Assembly: GCA_017447265.1 (NCBI GenBank)
Contig: JAFSOA010000002.1
Span: forward strand, 1 to 35,076
Length of the DNA stretch: 35,076 nt
Reading direction: 5' to 3'
DNA from: Bacteroidales bacterium
GTDB taxonomy: Bacteria > Bacteroidota > Bacteroidia > Bacteroidales > UBA932
A program made the position numbers and the translations under genes. This document shows, one piece after another, positions 17,536 through 23,853 of this stretch. The number at the start of each line of letters is the position of its first letter. The first letter of the stretch is position 1. Below the pieces are notes generated by a model. The model saw nothing but the letters and a program-made list of their open reading frames with translations. It had not been told where the DNA came from and did not search any database.

Positions 17536-17592
17536 CGCTAATCGCCGAGCCTTTTAGGCCCGGCGATTTTTTTGCGGGTGGATGATGGGACT
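17520..17592. repeat. Inverted 19-bp copy of the tRNA-His 3' end
   Basis: The last bases of the tRNA and its flank (17520-17538, AGTCCCATCATCCACCCGC) recur as an exact reverse complement at 17574-17592, enclosing the terminator. Together they can form one long nested hairpin. Mobile elements that insert in tRNA genes leave direct, not inverted, copies, so this arrangement is not an ordinary attachment site. Confidence 0.85.
17541..17574 (+). terminator. tRNA-His terminator
   Basis: ATCGCCG at 17541-17547 pairs with CGGCGAT at 17561-17567, extended inward by GCC/GGC, and seven T follow. A good rho-independent terminator directly behind the tRNA. Confidence 0.85.
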
Positions 17593-17593
17593 T

Positions 17594-17653
17594 GGCGCTT
17601 GCAGCGCCCTTTTCTACCGGGGCACATCCCCGGGCCCCTCGCGCGTTCGCGCG
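17594..17653. repeat. Cluster of three short palindromes
   Basis: Three hairpins stand in a row: GGCGCT-TGC-AGCGCC (17594-17608), CCGGGG-CACAT-CCCCGG (17617-17633) and CGCGCG-TT-CGCGCG (17640-17653). They lie between the tRNA and the next promoter and are not followed by T runs. They look like REP-type repeats rather than a terminator. Confidence 0.5.
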
Positions 17654-17718
17654 GCGCTTCGCTTTTATTTTCTTATTTATTTGCGGACCGTATCCTTTTC
17701 TTTTCGCAGAAGATTCTG

Positions 17719-17726
17719 TACATTTG
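17719..17726 (+). promoter_or_regulatory. Promoter -7 box of the AraC-type regulator
   Basis: TACATTTG is an exact TAnnTTTG. The start codon (GTG at 17731) follows after only four bases, so the transcript would be leaderless or nearly so. The -33 region is TTTTC-rich and a weak match. Confidence 0.65.
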
Positions 17727-17730
17727 TTCT

Positions 17731-18861
17731 GTGAAACAAGGTTTCATTATTGCCTGCACGGCCTGCGTGCTGCTTAGTTTGTGGCTCTCGCAGTACATTC
17801 CTGCCGATATTTTCGACAAGATTGTTTCCCCGCTTCTGTTCGCAGGTACTGTAGCCGTCGCCTTTTTTGGCGCGTTCCTGGTTTTTAAACACGCGGAGGG
17901 GATGCGCATGCGCAAGGCATGGGGCTGGGCTCTTCTGGTGTGGGGAATTGCGGACAGCTTCTACCTCCTGGGCTGGGCCCTGGCTCCCTCGCAGGTGATG
18001 GACATCGGGGCGCATAATCTCACCACGTATGAACTTCTCATAGGAAACGTGCTGGGCTGGGTGCTGCTGCTGTATCCCACGGAGGCGCTCAGGCCCGGAT
18101 GGATTTCTTTCAGGCATGTCCTGTGGCATCTGTTGCCCATGTTCTTGCTGGTGGCCCTGGACTACGTTTTCCCGTTCAGCCTGCGCTTTCTCATCACGCT
18201 CTATCCTATTGTCCTCATCGCGTTCCTGATTTCCCACGTCAGGGCCTACAGAACCTGGTGCGAGGAAAATTTCTCCACGCTGGATGACATTGATGTCCAG
18301 TGGCTTGTTCGCTATTTGTGGATGGTTGTCATGGTGGGGGGACTCTACCTGTACATTTGCCTGGCCCATCACCCCAGCCGCGGCTTTACCCAGCTGTGGT
18401 TCACCATCTTCATGTTTGCCTACAGCACGGAGCAAATCCTTTATCGCAAGGACCCGTGGGCGATGGTGCGTCGGCAGGAAAAGTCCCAGGAAGCAGCGCC
18501 GGAGGCCGGCTCCTCGCCCGAGCACAGTGAACTCCGCCAGAAACTGGACCGCTGGATGGAGCAGGAAAAGCCCTATGCCAATCCGGCTTTCCAGCTGGCA
18601 GACCTGAGGGCGGTCCTGCCCCTGAACCGGACCTATCTTTCCCAATTTGTCAAGGCGGAATACGGTTGCTCTTTCTACCAGTGGGTAAACCAATATCGCA
18701 TTGCGGAGGCCAAGCGCCTGAAACTGGCGCATCCGGGGCTGAAAACGGACGAGATTGCAGCGCGCTGCGGCTTCTCTTCCCGCACGGTTTTCTCCAACGT
18801 ATTCACCCGCGAGGAGGGCCTTTCGCCCCGCGAATGGTTTAAACAATGTAATCCTGCGTAA
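17731..18861 (+). CDS. Membrane-anchored AraC-type transcriptional regulator
   Basis: A 376-aa regulator. I start at GTG 17731 (VKQGFIIACTACVLL...). The frame extends further upstream to 17572, but that part crosses the tRNA terminator, palindromes and the promoter. The N-terminal two-thirds hold about seven hydrophobic helices, a layout common in Bacteroidota AraC proteins that sense at the membrane. The C-terminus (about residues 270-376) is a typical double helix-turn-helix: NRTYLSQFVKAEYGCSFYQWVNQYRIAEAKRLK, then TDEIAARCGFSSRTVFSNVFTREEGLSPREWFK. Its last codons are the start of a 51-bp repeat that stands in front of the peptide genes at 19005 and 22034. This makes it the best candidate for controlling those two cassettes, but that is inference. 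Confidence 0.85.
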   Translation: MKQGFIIACTACVLLSLWLSQYIPADIFDKIVSPLLFAGTVAVAFFGAFLVFKHAEGMRMRKAWGWALLVWGIADSFYLLGWALAPSQVMDIGAHNLTTYELLIGNVLGWVLLLYPTEALRPGWISFRHVLWHLLPMFLLVALDYVFPFSLRFLITLYPIVLIAFLISHVRAYRTWCEENFSTLDDIDVQWLVRYLWMVVMVGGLYLYICLAHHPSRGFTQLWFTIFMFAYSTEQILYRKDPWAMVRRQEKSQEAAPEAGSSPEHSELRQKLDRWMEQEKPYANPAFQLADLRAVLPLNRTYLSQFVKAEYGCSFYQWVNQYRIAEAKRLKLAHPGLKTDEIAARCGFSSRTVFSNVFTREEGLSPREWFKQCNPA

Positions 18862-18895
18862 AAAAATACGCCTGAAAAGACATTCTGCGTCAAAA
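18845..18895 (+). promoter_or_regulatory. Cassette upstream element, copy 1
   Basis: 51 bp, identical at 48 positions to 21901-21951. Both copies hold a pair of direct repeats of the form ATYCTGCGTMAA; here they are at 18851-18862 and 18882-18893, 31 bp apart (about three helical turns). Direct repeats on one face of the helix upstream of a -33 box are what AraC-type activators bind. The first bases are also the last codons of the AraC-type gene. Confidence 0.6.
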
Positions 18896-18910
18896 AACCG
18901 CTTCCGCCTA

Positions 18911-18942
18911 TTGCACGGGGGGGGGGTAATATTCTATCTTTA
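18911..18942 (+). promoter_or_regulatory. Promoter with a G10 tract in the spacer
   Basis: TTG (18911-18913), 21 bases, TATCTTTA (18935-18942). The spacer contains ten G in a row (18917-18926). Loss of one or two G would bring the spacer to 20 or 19, the best-known distance in this phylum. Homopolymer tracts between promoter boxes act as phase-variation switches in other bacteria. Confidence 0.55.
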
Positions 18943-19004
18943 CTACGATATTGCCAGGCGCGCTCTGGCTTCTCGTAAAGAGATACAACAACACACATAT
19001 CGAA

Positions 19005-19142
19005 ATGAAAAAAACAATCAAAACAACTTATGCTCCTCCGGCTTCAGAAGTCCTGGAGCTGAAGACGCAGGGCATCATCTGCGCCAGCGGTCTGGGTGAC
19101 CCCACCGATTATCCCGGTGTTCCTGATCCGTTTGGTTTTTAA
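19005..19142 (+). CDS. Short peptide with GIIC motif, cassette 1
   Basis: A 45-aa peptide, start ATG at 19005; a longer frame from 18951 crosses the promoter region. It begins MKKTIKTTYAPPASEV and continues with LELKTQGIICAS, then a Gly/Pro/Asp-rich tail. It shares the pattern Y-x-x-P-A-x-x-V-x-E-L-K-x-x-G-I-I-C-x-S with the 43-aa peptide at 22034. There is no signal peptide or lipobox. From memory, short proteins of the form MKK..Y..P...V.E often stand in front of fimbrillin-like lipoproteins in Bacteroidales; their function is not known to me. The lipoprotein gene follows after 18 bases. A leader-core peptide or a translation-coupling gene are both possible. Confidence 0.65.
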   Translation: MKKTIKTTYAPPASEVLELKTQGIICASGLGDPTDYPGVPDPFGF

Positions 19143-19145
19143 TGT

Positions 19146-19152
19146 AAGGAGG
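19146..19152 (+). promoter_or_regulatory. Strong Shine-Dalgarno site
   Basis: AAGGAGG eight bases before ATG 19161. Strong Shine-Dalgarno sites are rare in Bacteroidota, so this one is notable. It also decides the start codon. Confidence 0.6.
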
Positions 19153-19160
19153 ACATGATT

Positions 19161-20240
19161 ATGAAGAAAGTATTTGGATTCATTGGATTGGCCCTTGCAT
19201 TGGCCGCCTGCAACAATTTAGAATCAGTAAACAAGTTCGATCAAACTGCCGATGGTATTACCATTACCGCTACATTGGCGCCGAAGTCGGCATTCACAAA
19301 AGCCATAAGCGATCAGTCCACCTATCTTAAGGTGGATTGGGCCGTGGACGAGCATCTCGCCATCCTCTACACGAAGGACGGTAACCAAATGGCTGATGCC
19401 ACCATCACAGCCGTAGACGGTACCGGTGCCGCCACTATCACCTTCTCCGTTGTAGATGGCACGCCCGACAACACCGCTTGTACGATTATATATCCGAAGT
19501 CTGCTGCGAAGGACGACCATTCTGGCGTGAAACCTGCCGGTGTATTGTTGGCGTCTCAAGACGGCACCCTCAATGCCAATTTGGACGTTCGCGTGGGCGC
19601 GGGTACCATTCAAACGGCTACGCCCAGCCTGACTGTTACCACGCAGCCTGAGCCCCAGTTTGCAATCTTCAAGTTCACCACGAAGAATGAAGCAGGTTCA
19701 GCCACCATCAGCGTGAAACCGTTAGCTATTTCTATTGGTACGCTGGACTATACTGTCACGCCTTCGACGGCTACGAGCGAACTATATGTAGCCTTGCCGG
19801 CTGTTTCAAGCAAGACTGTTAGTTTCTCGGCCATAAACAGCAGCGATAGCAAGATGTACACTTGCTCCAAGAGTGTGACCTTCAGTGCAGGCAACTATTA
19901 TCAGTCCACCTTGAAGATGGCTCAGTCAACCAAAACATTCCTTATCGTATCAAAGGGAACGACTAATTTGAGTGGAGACAAACTCTTCTACTATACTCCA
20001 GGTGAAACCTATCAGGAGGCGGTGGATAACAATCCGGAGAACAAGGTTGACAGCTATGGATGGGGCACTTGGTCTAATGAATATAATCAGGCCACGATAT
20101 TTTTTAAAGAGAATGAGGGGTCGGGAACAATTCAGAAAGACATGAGCAGAAATGGAGTTAGAAATGCCTATTCTGGAGAGTTCGCATTGGGCAGCACTGT
20201 AAAGGCTGACGGTACCTACGTGTTTTTGGATACTTATTAG
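19161..20240 (+). CDS. Fimbrillin-like surface lipoprotein, cassette 1
   Basis: A 359-aa predicted lipoprotein. The start at 19161 (MKKVFGFIG...) is supported by AAGGAGG at 19146-19152, eight bases away; the ATG at 19155 is only two bases from it. The lipobox is LAAC (Cys 16 counted from MKK). The body has the look of fimbrillin/Mfa-type proteins: an opening beta strand with ITITATLAPKSAFTKA, the phrase VDWAVDEHLAILYTKDG, then ATITFSVVDGT and CTIIYPKSA. These are precursors of fimbrial subunits or other surface lipoproteins. It is preceded by the 45-aa peptide gene and followed by a hairpin at 20285-20317. The C-terminal 100 residues are not familiar to me. Confidence 0.8.
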   Translation: MKKVFGFIGLALALAACNNLESVNKFDQTADGITITATLAPKSAFTKAISDQSTYLKVDWAVDEHLAILYTKDGNQMADATITAVDGTGAATITFSVVDGTPDNTACTIIYPKSAAKDDHSGVKPAGVLLASQDGTLNANLDVRVGAGTIQTATPSLTVTTQPEPQFAIFKFTTKNEAGSATISVKPLAISIGTLDYTVTPSTATSELYVALPAVSSKTVSFSAINSSDSKMYTCSKSVTFSAGNYYQSTLKMAQSTKTFLIVSKGTTNLSGDKLFYYTPGETYQEAVDNNPENKVDSYGWGTWSNEYNQATIFFKENEGSGTIQKDMSRNGVRNAYSGEFALGSTVKADGTYVFLDTY

Positions 20241-20284
20241 TCTCCGCGCTTAATGCCCGAAGCCCTATTGGGCATAAAACCAAC

Positions 20285-20317
20285 CCGCCATCTCTTCAAA
20301 CCGCGAAGAGGTGGCGG
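20285..20317. terminator. Hairpin between convergent genes
   Basis: CCGCCATCTCTT (20285-20296) pairs with AAGAGGTGGCGG (20306-20317), one G-T pair. The sequence behind it is CTTTCATT, with only a short T run. On the minus strand a TTTT follows a few bases away. It probably terminates the cassette-1 lipoprotein gene and perhaps also the ATPase gene from the other side. Confidence 0.55.
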
Positions 20318-20448
20318 CTTTCATTATGCATCACAGACAAATTAATCACTCGAATAACACCGCAACCCCATATTGGAATCACGGTGTAAATCTAAAAGAT
20401 GCTTACGCAATGGGAGATCTGTCCTGTTCATCAGGACGGAGATTAATT

Positions 20449-21741
20449 TTACCATTTCAGGCAGCCTAAGGGGATGATTTTCACGCCGTCCTGGCGGGTG
20501 TATGCCATTGTGCCGCCTGTAAGGACGATGAGCTGGTCGGGTTCGCGGATGGGAACTTGCTTTTCGGTAAGGTTGTGTTCGCGGATGAGCTGGACAATTT
20601 CCTTCAGATGGGTGGCGCCTTCTTCTATCTCCTGGCTGCCGAGTTTGCATTCTATGAGGGCGTAGCGGCCGTCGCCAAGGTGGAGGACCAGGTCGGCTTC
20701 CAGGCCGTAGCGGTCGTGGTAGTAGGACAGTTCGCCGCCGAGGTTCTGGGAGTAGGCCCGAAGGTCCCTCGCACACATATTTTCGAAGATGAAGCCGAAG
20801 GTCTTCAGCTGGGTCTGCAGGGACTCGGGCGTGGCTCCGAGGGCTGCAACGGCGATGGACGGATCTGTGAATTCCCGCTTGAAGCCGCTGCGGATAGCAC
20901 TCTTGTTGCGGATGGGCGGGCACCAGGCTTCCAGGTCATTGATGACAAAGAGTTTGTTGAACGCGCCCACGTAGTTGTCGAAGGTGTCCATGGAGAGGTT
21001 ATATTCCTCCGAGGCCACGAGATCTGCGCGCATGGTGGATTTCTTTGCGAGAGTGGAAATATTCCTGGACCAGGCTCGGAGAATCATCCGGGCGGTGCGC
21101 TCGTCACGCTGGACGCCGTCCACGCGGGAGATATCATCGGCGCAAAGGGTGCCTACGTATTCTGCGGCGGTGAGGAGTTTTGCTTTGGGCGTTCTGGCAT
21201 ACAAGGATGCTGGCCATCCGCCGCGGCAGGCCAGAAAGATAAGGTCTTCCACGGATAGCGTAGATTGGGCACCGTCTATGGAGTAGTCCGGATTGTAGAA
21301 GATCTCCCGCAGGGAAATCTCTCCGCTGGATTCCTTGGATTCCCAGAGGCTCATGGGAAACATCTTCATCCGAGCGATACGTCCGGTACCGCTGTGCTTG
21401 ATCTTCTTCTTGTCCACGACGGTGGAACCGGTGAGGATGTAGAGGCCTACGTCTGAACGGCTGTCCACGGTGTCGCGGACAGCATCCCACAGGTTGGGGG
21501 CATCCTGCCATTCGTCGATGAGCCGGGGATTCTCTCCACGCAGCAGCAGCGAAGGTTTGGTGGCGGCTGTGGCCAGATATTCGGCCGCATTGTCCGCGTC
21601 CTGCATCTTGATGATGCTCTTGGCCTGCTGGGAGGCGGTTGTTGTCTTGCCACACCATTTGGGCCCTTCCACGAGTACGGCTCCGAAGGCATCCAGGCGG
21701 TCCGACAGCATTACGTCGGCGGCTCTCTCAAGATATTTCAT
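20449..21741 (-). CDS. DUF4143-type AAA ATPase
   Basis: A 430-aa protein of the AAA_14/DUF4143 type, widespread in gut Bacteroidales and often found as an accessory single gene. Walker A is GPKWCGKTT (about residues 26-34), and Walker B is in LIDEWQDAPNLW (about 94-105). A sensor-like YILTGS follows. The C-terminal domain has YGLEADLVLHLGDGRYALIECKLG, where the D and ECK residues form the arrangement of a PD-(D/E)XK nuclease-like core. Function is not established; an NTPase with nuclease-like tail is typical of defence or mobile functions. It lies between the two fimbrillin-like cassettes in opposite orientation. In front of it are a -7 box and three 23-bp repeats. Confidence 0.85.
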   Translation of the reverse strand: MKYLERAADVMLSDRLDAFGAVLVEGPKWCGKTTTASQQAKSIIKMQDADNAAEYLATAATKPSLLLRGENPRLIDEWQDAPNLWDAVRDTVDSRSDVGLYILTGSTVVDKKKIKHSGTGRIARMKMFPMSLWESKESSGEISLREIFYNPDYSIDGAQSTLSVEDLIFLACRGGWPASLYARTPKAKLLTAAEYVGTLCADDISRVDGVQRDERTARMILRAWSRNISTLAKKSTMRADLVASEEYNLSMDTFDNYVGAFNKLFVINDLEAWCPPIRNKSAIRSGFKREFTDPSIAVAALGATPESLQTQLKTFGFIFENMCARDLRAYSQNLGGELSYYHDRYGLEADLVLHLGDGRYALIECKLGSQEIEEGATHLKEIVQLIREHNLTEKQVPIREPDQLIVLTGGTMAYTRQDGVKIIPLGCLKW

Positions 21742-21764
21742 TTCAAATCAAGGTTTTCCGATCG

Positions 21765-21772
21765 TAAAGATA
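21765..21772 (-). promoter_or_regulatory. Promoter -7 box of the ATPase gene
   Basis: On the minus strand this is TATCTTTA, about 24 bases before the start codon at 21741. It fits TAnnTTTG except the last base. The tandem repeats begin 28 bases further upstream, where a -33 box and operators would lie. Confidence 0.55.
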
Positions 21773-21800
21773 CGTCTCTTTTCCCGGATTATCAAACATA

Positions 21801-21869
21801 ATCGGCGTTTTTGTGGCAAATCGATCGGTGTTTTTGTGGCGAATCAATCGGTGTTTTTGTGGTTAATCA
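21801..21869. repeat. Three 23-bp tandem repeats
   Basis: Three direct copies, 21801-21823, 21824-21846 and 21847-21869, of ATCGGYGTTTTTGTGG followed by a variable YRAATCR end; a further ATCG follows. They differ at only a few positions and have no spacers, so they are not a CRISPR array. Their place just upstream of the ATPase promoter suggests an operator or iteron-like binding site. Confidence 0.85.
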
Positions 21870-21900
21870 ATCGCGCGAGAAGTATAGGGTTCACATAATA

Positions 21901-21951
21901 AATGTAATCCTGCGTAAATAAAAAAGCCTGAAAAGACATTCTGCGTCAAAA
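21901..21951 (+). promoter_or_regulatory. Cassette upstream element, copy 2
   Basis: Matches 18845-18895 at 48 of 51 positions, including the bases that encode the final codons of the AraC-type protein (Cys-Asn-Pro-Ala-stop), although no AraC gene is here. The direct repeats ATCCTGCGTAAA (21907-21918) and ATTCTGCGTCAA (21938-21949) are again 31 bp apart. The short palindrome GCGTA..TACGC seen in copy 1 is not kept, so the direct repeats are the conserved part. Confidence 0.6.
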
Positions 21952-21997
21952 TCTGCCCGGGCCGCCCGCCTGGACAGATTATTTTTAATAAGTTTGT

Positions 21998-22005
21998 TAG
22001 ATTTG
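21998..22005 (+). promoter_or_regulatory. Promoter -7 box of cassette 2
   Basis: TAGATTTG, an exact TAnnTTTG, 49 bases after the second direct repeat and about 28 bases before the peptide start codon. No clear -33 box; unlike cassette 1 there is no G tract. Confidence 0.65.
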
Positions 22006-22033
22006 TCACATACGCAATCCCATACATACTATA

Positions 22034-22165
22034 ATGAAAGCAAAAAACAGAATCTTTTATGAAGCTCCTGCGACGGCAGTCGTGGAGCTGAAATTTGAGG
22101 GCATTATCTGCCAAAGCAATGTTAATGCTACGATGGATGGTGTCTTTAGCGTGGAGACGATCTGA
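22034..22165 (+). CDS. Short peptide with GIIC motif, cassette 2
   Basis: A 43-aa peptide, MKAKNRIFYEAPATAV, then VELKFEGIICQS, then a tail NVNATMDGVFSVETI. It is related to the 45-aa peptide at 19005: the first 28 residues follow the same pattern, while the tails after the GIIC-x-S motif are unlike each other. A conserved front and variable tail is what one would expect of leader and core, though other explanations (a regulatory leader peptide, for example) fit as well. The lipoprotein gene starts 43 bases downstream. No signal peptide is present. Confidence 0.65.
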   Translation: MKAKNRIFYEAPATAVVELKFEGIICQSNVNATMDGVFSVETI

Positions 22166-22208
22166 GGCCTCTTCCGTGAATCGCGTTTAACAAGAAAAAG
22201 AAGAACGA

Positions 22209-23531
22209 ATGAAAACTAAGAATATATGCAAGGCACTGGCATTGGCCATCCTGTTGCCGACCATGCTGCTGTCCACCGCTTGCAGCAGCGAGATCATCAA
22301 CAATGAGAATACCGACGGGAAAGGCTTCGCCCTTCCCGTAACCGTCAACGTAAGCCGTCAGTGCGACGACCCCGCTACCAAAGCCACGTATAACGCCAGC
22401 ACCAAGAAGCTCGAATTCAGCACGGGCGACAAGCTGTTTGTGAATGGTACGCACACAACCGCAGGCCAATTTGCCGGCACGCTGACGTGGACCTCGGGCG
22501 GAACCTTCAGCGGTACCATTACTACTCAGCATGAGTGGACCGATACTGCCGATGCTCTTTTTACAGCGGCTACTAAAATCAATGCCTACCTGCTGCCTGA
22601 TGGCTACGAGAGCACTGGCTTTTTAACGATTATTCCTTGGAATTCAGCAGAATATGACGATGATATAAGCACTGTTAACAGCAATGCTTTTGCCCTCACG
22701 TTGGCGGCTGGCATTGAGCAGCTCAGCCTGGAGAGCGCAAATGCATATTCCAGTGGCTTCGCTCTGACGCCCGTCAATGCCATCCTCAACTTCACCATCA
22801 GCGGCTTGACAGCCAGCACAGAGGTCGCTGTGGTTTTTTCAGACAGTCATGACACTGTTGACAAAAAAGTAACCACCGACGCTTCGGGCAATGCTAAGTT
22901 TGTTGTAGGTGTACTAGGAACAGGAGCTTATACAAATATCCAAAATTGCACGCTGACCGTGGGCGGCAAAAGCATAGCCCTTGCCAGCGGCAGCAAGACG
23001 CTCGAAAAAGGCAAGATTTACAACATCAGCAGAACTATACTAAGCATTACCAACCCCGTTGTGGGACAGGTTATCGGTAACGACGGCAAGAACTATGCTT
23101 ATGCCCACCTGCCAGGTGGTGTGACCGCCGTGGCCATGATCGCCTATGTAAATGGCAACAACGGCCTGGCCATCGCCATGGCCGACGAAAATAACGGCAA
23201 TTATATAATGTGGGATCCGGCCATGGCTGCCGCAGCCGCCCATGCGCCCAAATTCAGTAGCGGTACATGGAAGATACCCAGTCGGACCGACTGGAAGAAC
23301 ATGTTCAAAAAAGGATCTGGTTACGAGCAATATCTGTACAATCAACTAAACTCCGCTATTGAGAGCGCAGGAGGTACACCCTTTCCGCAGAAATCCTATT
23401 GGACGTCTACGGATGGAGGGGACAACACCAAATACATCATGGTATTCAATGATGGTACCTATGTCCATGACGGCAGCAGACAAGGCAAGGAACTTAAAAC
23501 AATCTGTGCCCGTTCCTGCCTCGCTTTCTAA
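22209..23531 (+). CDS. Fimbrillin-like lipoprotein with C-type-lectin-like tail, cassette 2
   Basis: A 440-aa predicted lipoprotein (lipobox STAC, Cys 25). Residues 40 to about 275 resemble fimbrillin-like proteins: KATYNASTKKLEFSTGDKLFVNG, then GTLTWTSGGTFSGTITT, FALTPVNAILNFTISGL and KIYNISRTI. The last 160 residues form a different domain: GQVIGNDGKNYAY at its start, WKIPSRTDWKNMF in the middle, and SYWTSTDGGDNTKYIMVF with CARSCLAF at the end. This is the pattern of FISUMP/DUF1566-type domains with a C-type lectin fold, found at the tips of Bacteroidales fimbriae. Related to but longer than its cassette-1 counterpart. Preceded by the 43-aa peptide gene. Confidence 0.8.
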   Translation: MKTKNICKALALAILLPTMLLSTACSSEIINNENTDGKGFALPVTVNVSRQCDDPATKATYNASTKKLEFSTGDKLFVNGTHTTAGQFAGTLTWTSGGTFSGTITTQHEWTDTADALFTAATKINAYLLPDGYESTGFLTIIPWNSAEYDDDISTVNSNAFALTLAAGIEQLSLESANAYSSGFALTPVNAILNFTISGLTASTEVAVVFSDSHDTVDKKVTTDASGNAKFVVGVLGTGAYTNIQNCTLTVGGKSIALASGSKTLEKGKIYNISRTILSITNPVVGQVIGNDGKNYAYAHLPGGVTAVAMIAYVNGNNGLAIAMADENNGNYIMWDPAMAAAAAHAPKFSSGTWKIPSRTDWKNMFKKGSGYEQYLYNQLNSAIESAGGTPFPQKSYWTSTDGGDNTKYIMVFNDGTYVHDGSRQGKELKTICARSCLAF

Positions 23532-23853
23532 ATAATCTGGGCTCACAAACCTGGCCGGAGGCTCACCGGCCGGGGAAAACCCTGCCGCCAAGCAGGCGCG
23601 AACAGCCGCAGGGGCTGACAGCGGGGCGACGATTTGTGAGCGGCAGGAAATACGCGGCCAAGCGGGAGTCCCGTCTCGTGACGGCGCTGGTTCTTCGACC
23701 GTTAGCGGAGCGTAGCGACAGCTAAAAGGGAGAAGTTCGCCGTCAAGGGACGGACGCGCAGGCGGCGCCTGCCGCGAACCATGAGGAGAAACGCTGTCAG
23801 CCCCTGCGCAGGGAGCGCCGGGAGACAGGATCAAAGTCACTCCTTCTCTACTT
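23532..23853. other. Structured intergenic element between convergent genes
   Basis: No gene is seen. The stretch is bounded by a perfect 17-bp inverted repeat (CGCAGGGGCTGACAGCG at 23607-23623, reverse complement at 23792-23808). Inside are further hairpins: CCGTC-TCGT-GACGG, CCGTC-AAG-GGACGG (near 23740-23752) and GCAGGCG-GCGCCTGC (near 23759-23773). To the left lies GGCCGG-AGGCTCA-CCGGCC. The internal arms CCGTC/GACGG could also pair with each other across the element. It could be a repeat element (MITE or BIME type), a structured RNA or a bidirectional terminator. Confidence 0.6.

Noticed and set aside
17520-17592. Integration attachment site at tRNA-His
   Set aside because: The copy of the tRNA end is inverted and only about 50 bases away; there is no integrase gene and no direct repeat.
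20342-20455. 37-codon minus-strand frame whose ATG overlaps the stop of the ATPase gene (ATGGTAA)
   Set aside because: The overlap is suggestive of coupling, but the peptide has no features and no second copy was seen; not enough to call a gene.
21801-21869. CRISPR array
   Set aside because: The three 23-bp units are directly adjacent with no spacers and no cas genes are present.
22690-23531. Target protein of a diversity-generating retroelement
   Set aside because: The C-terminal lectin-like domain is of the right fold class, but there is no reverse transcriptase or template repeat in the window.
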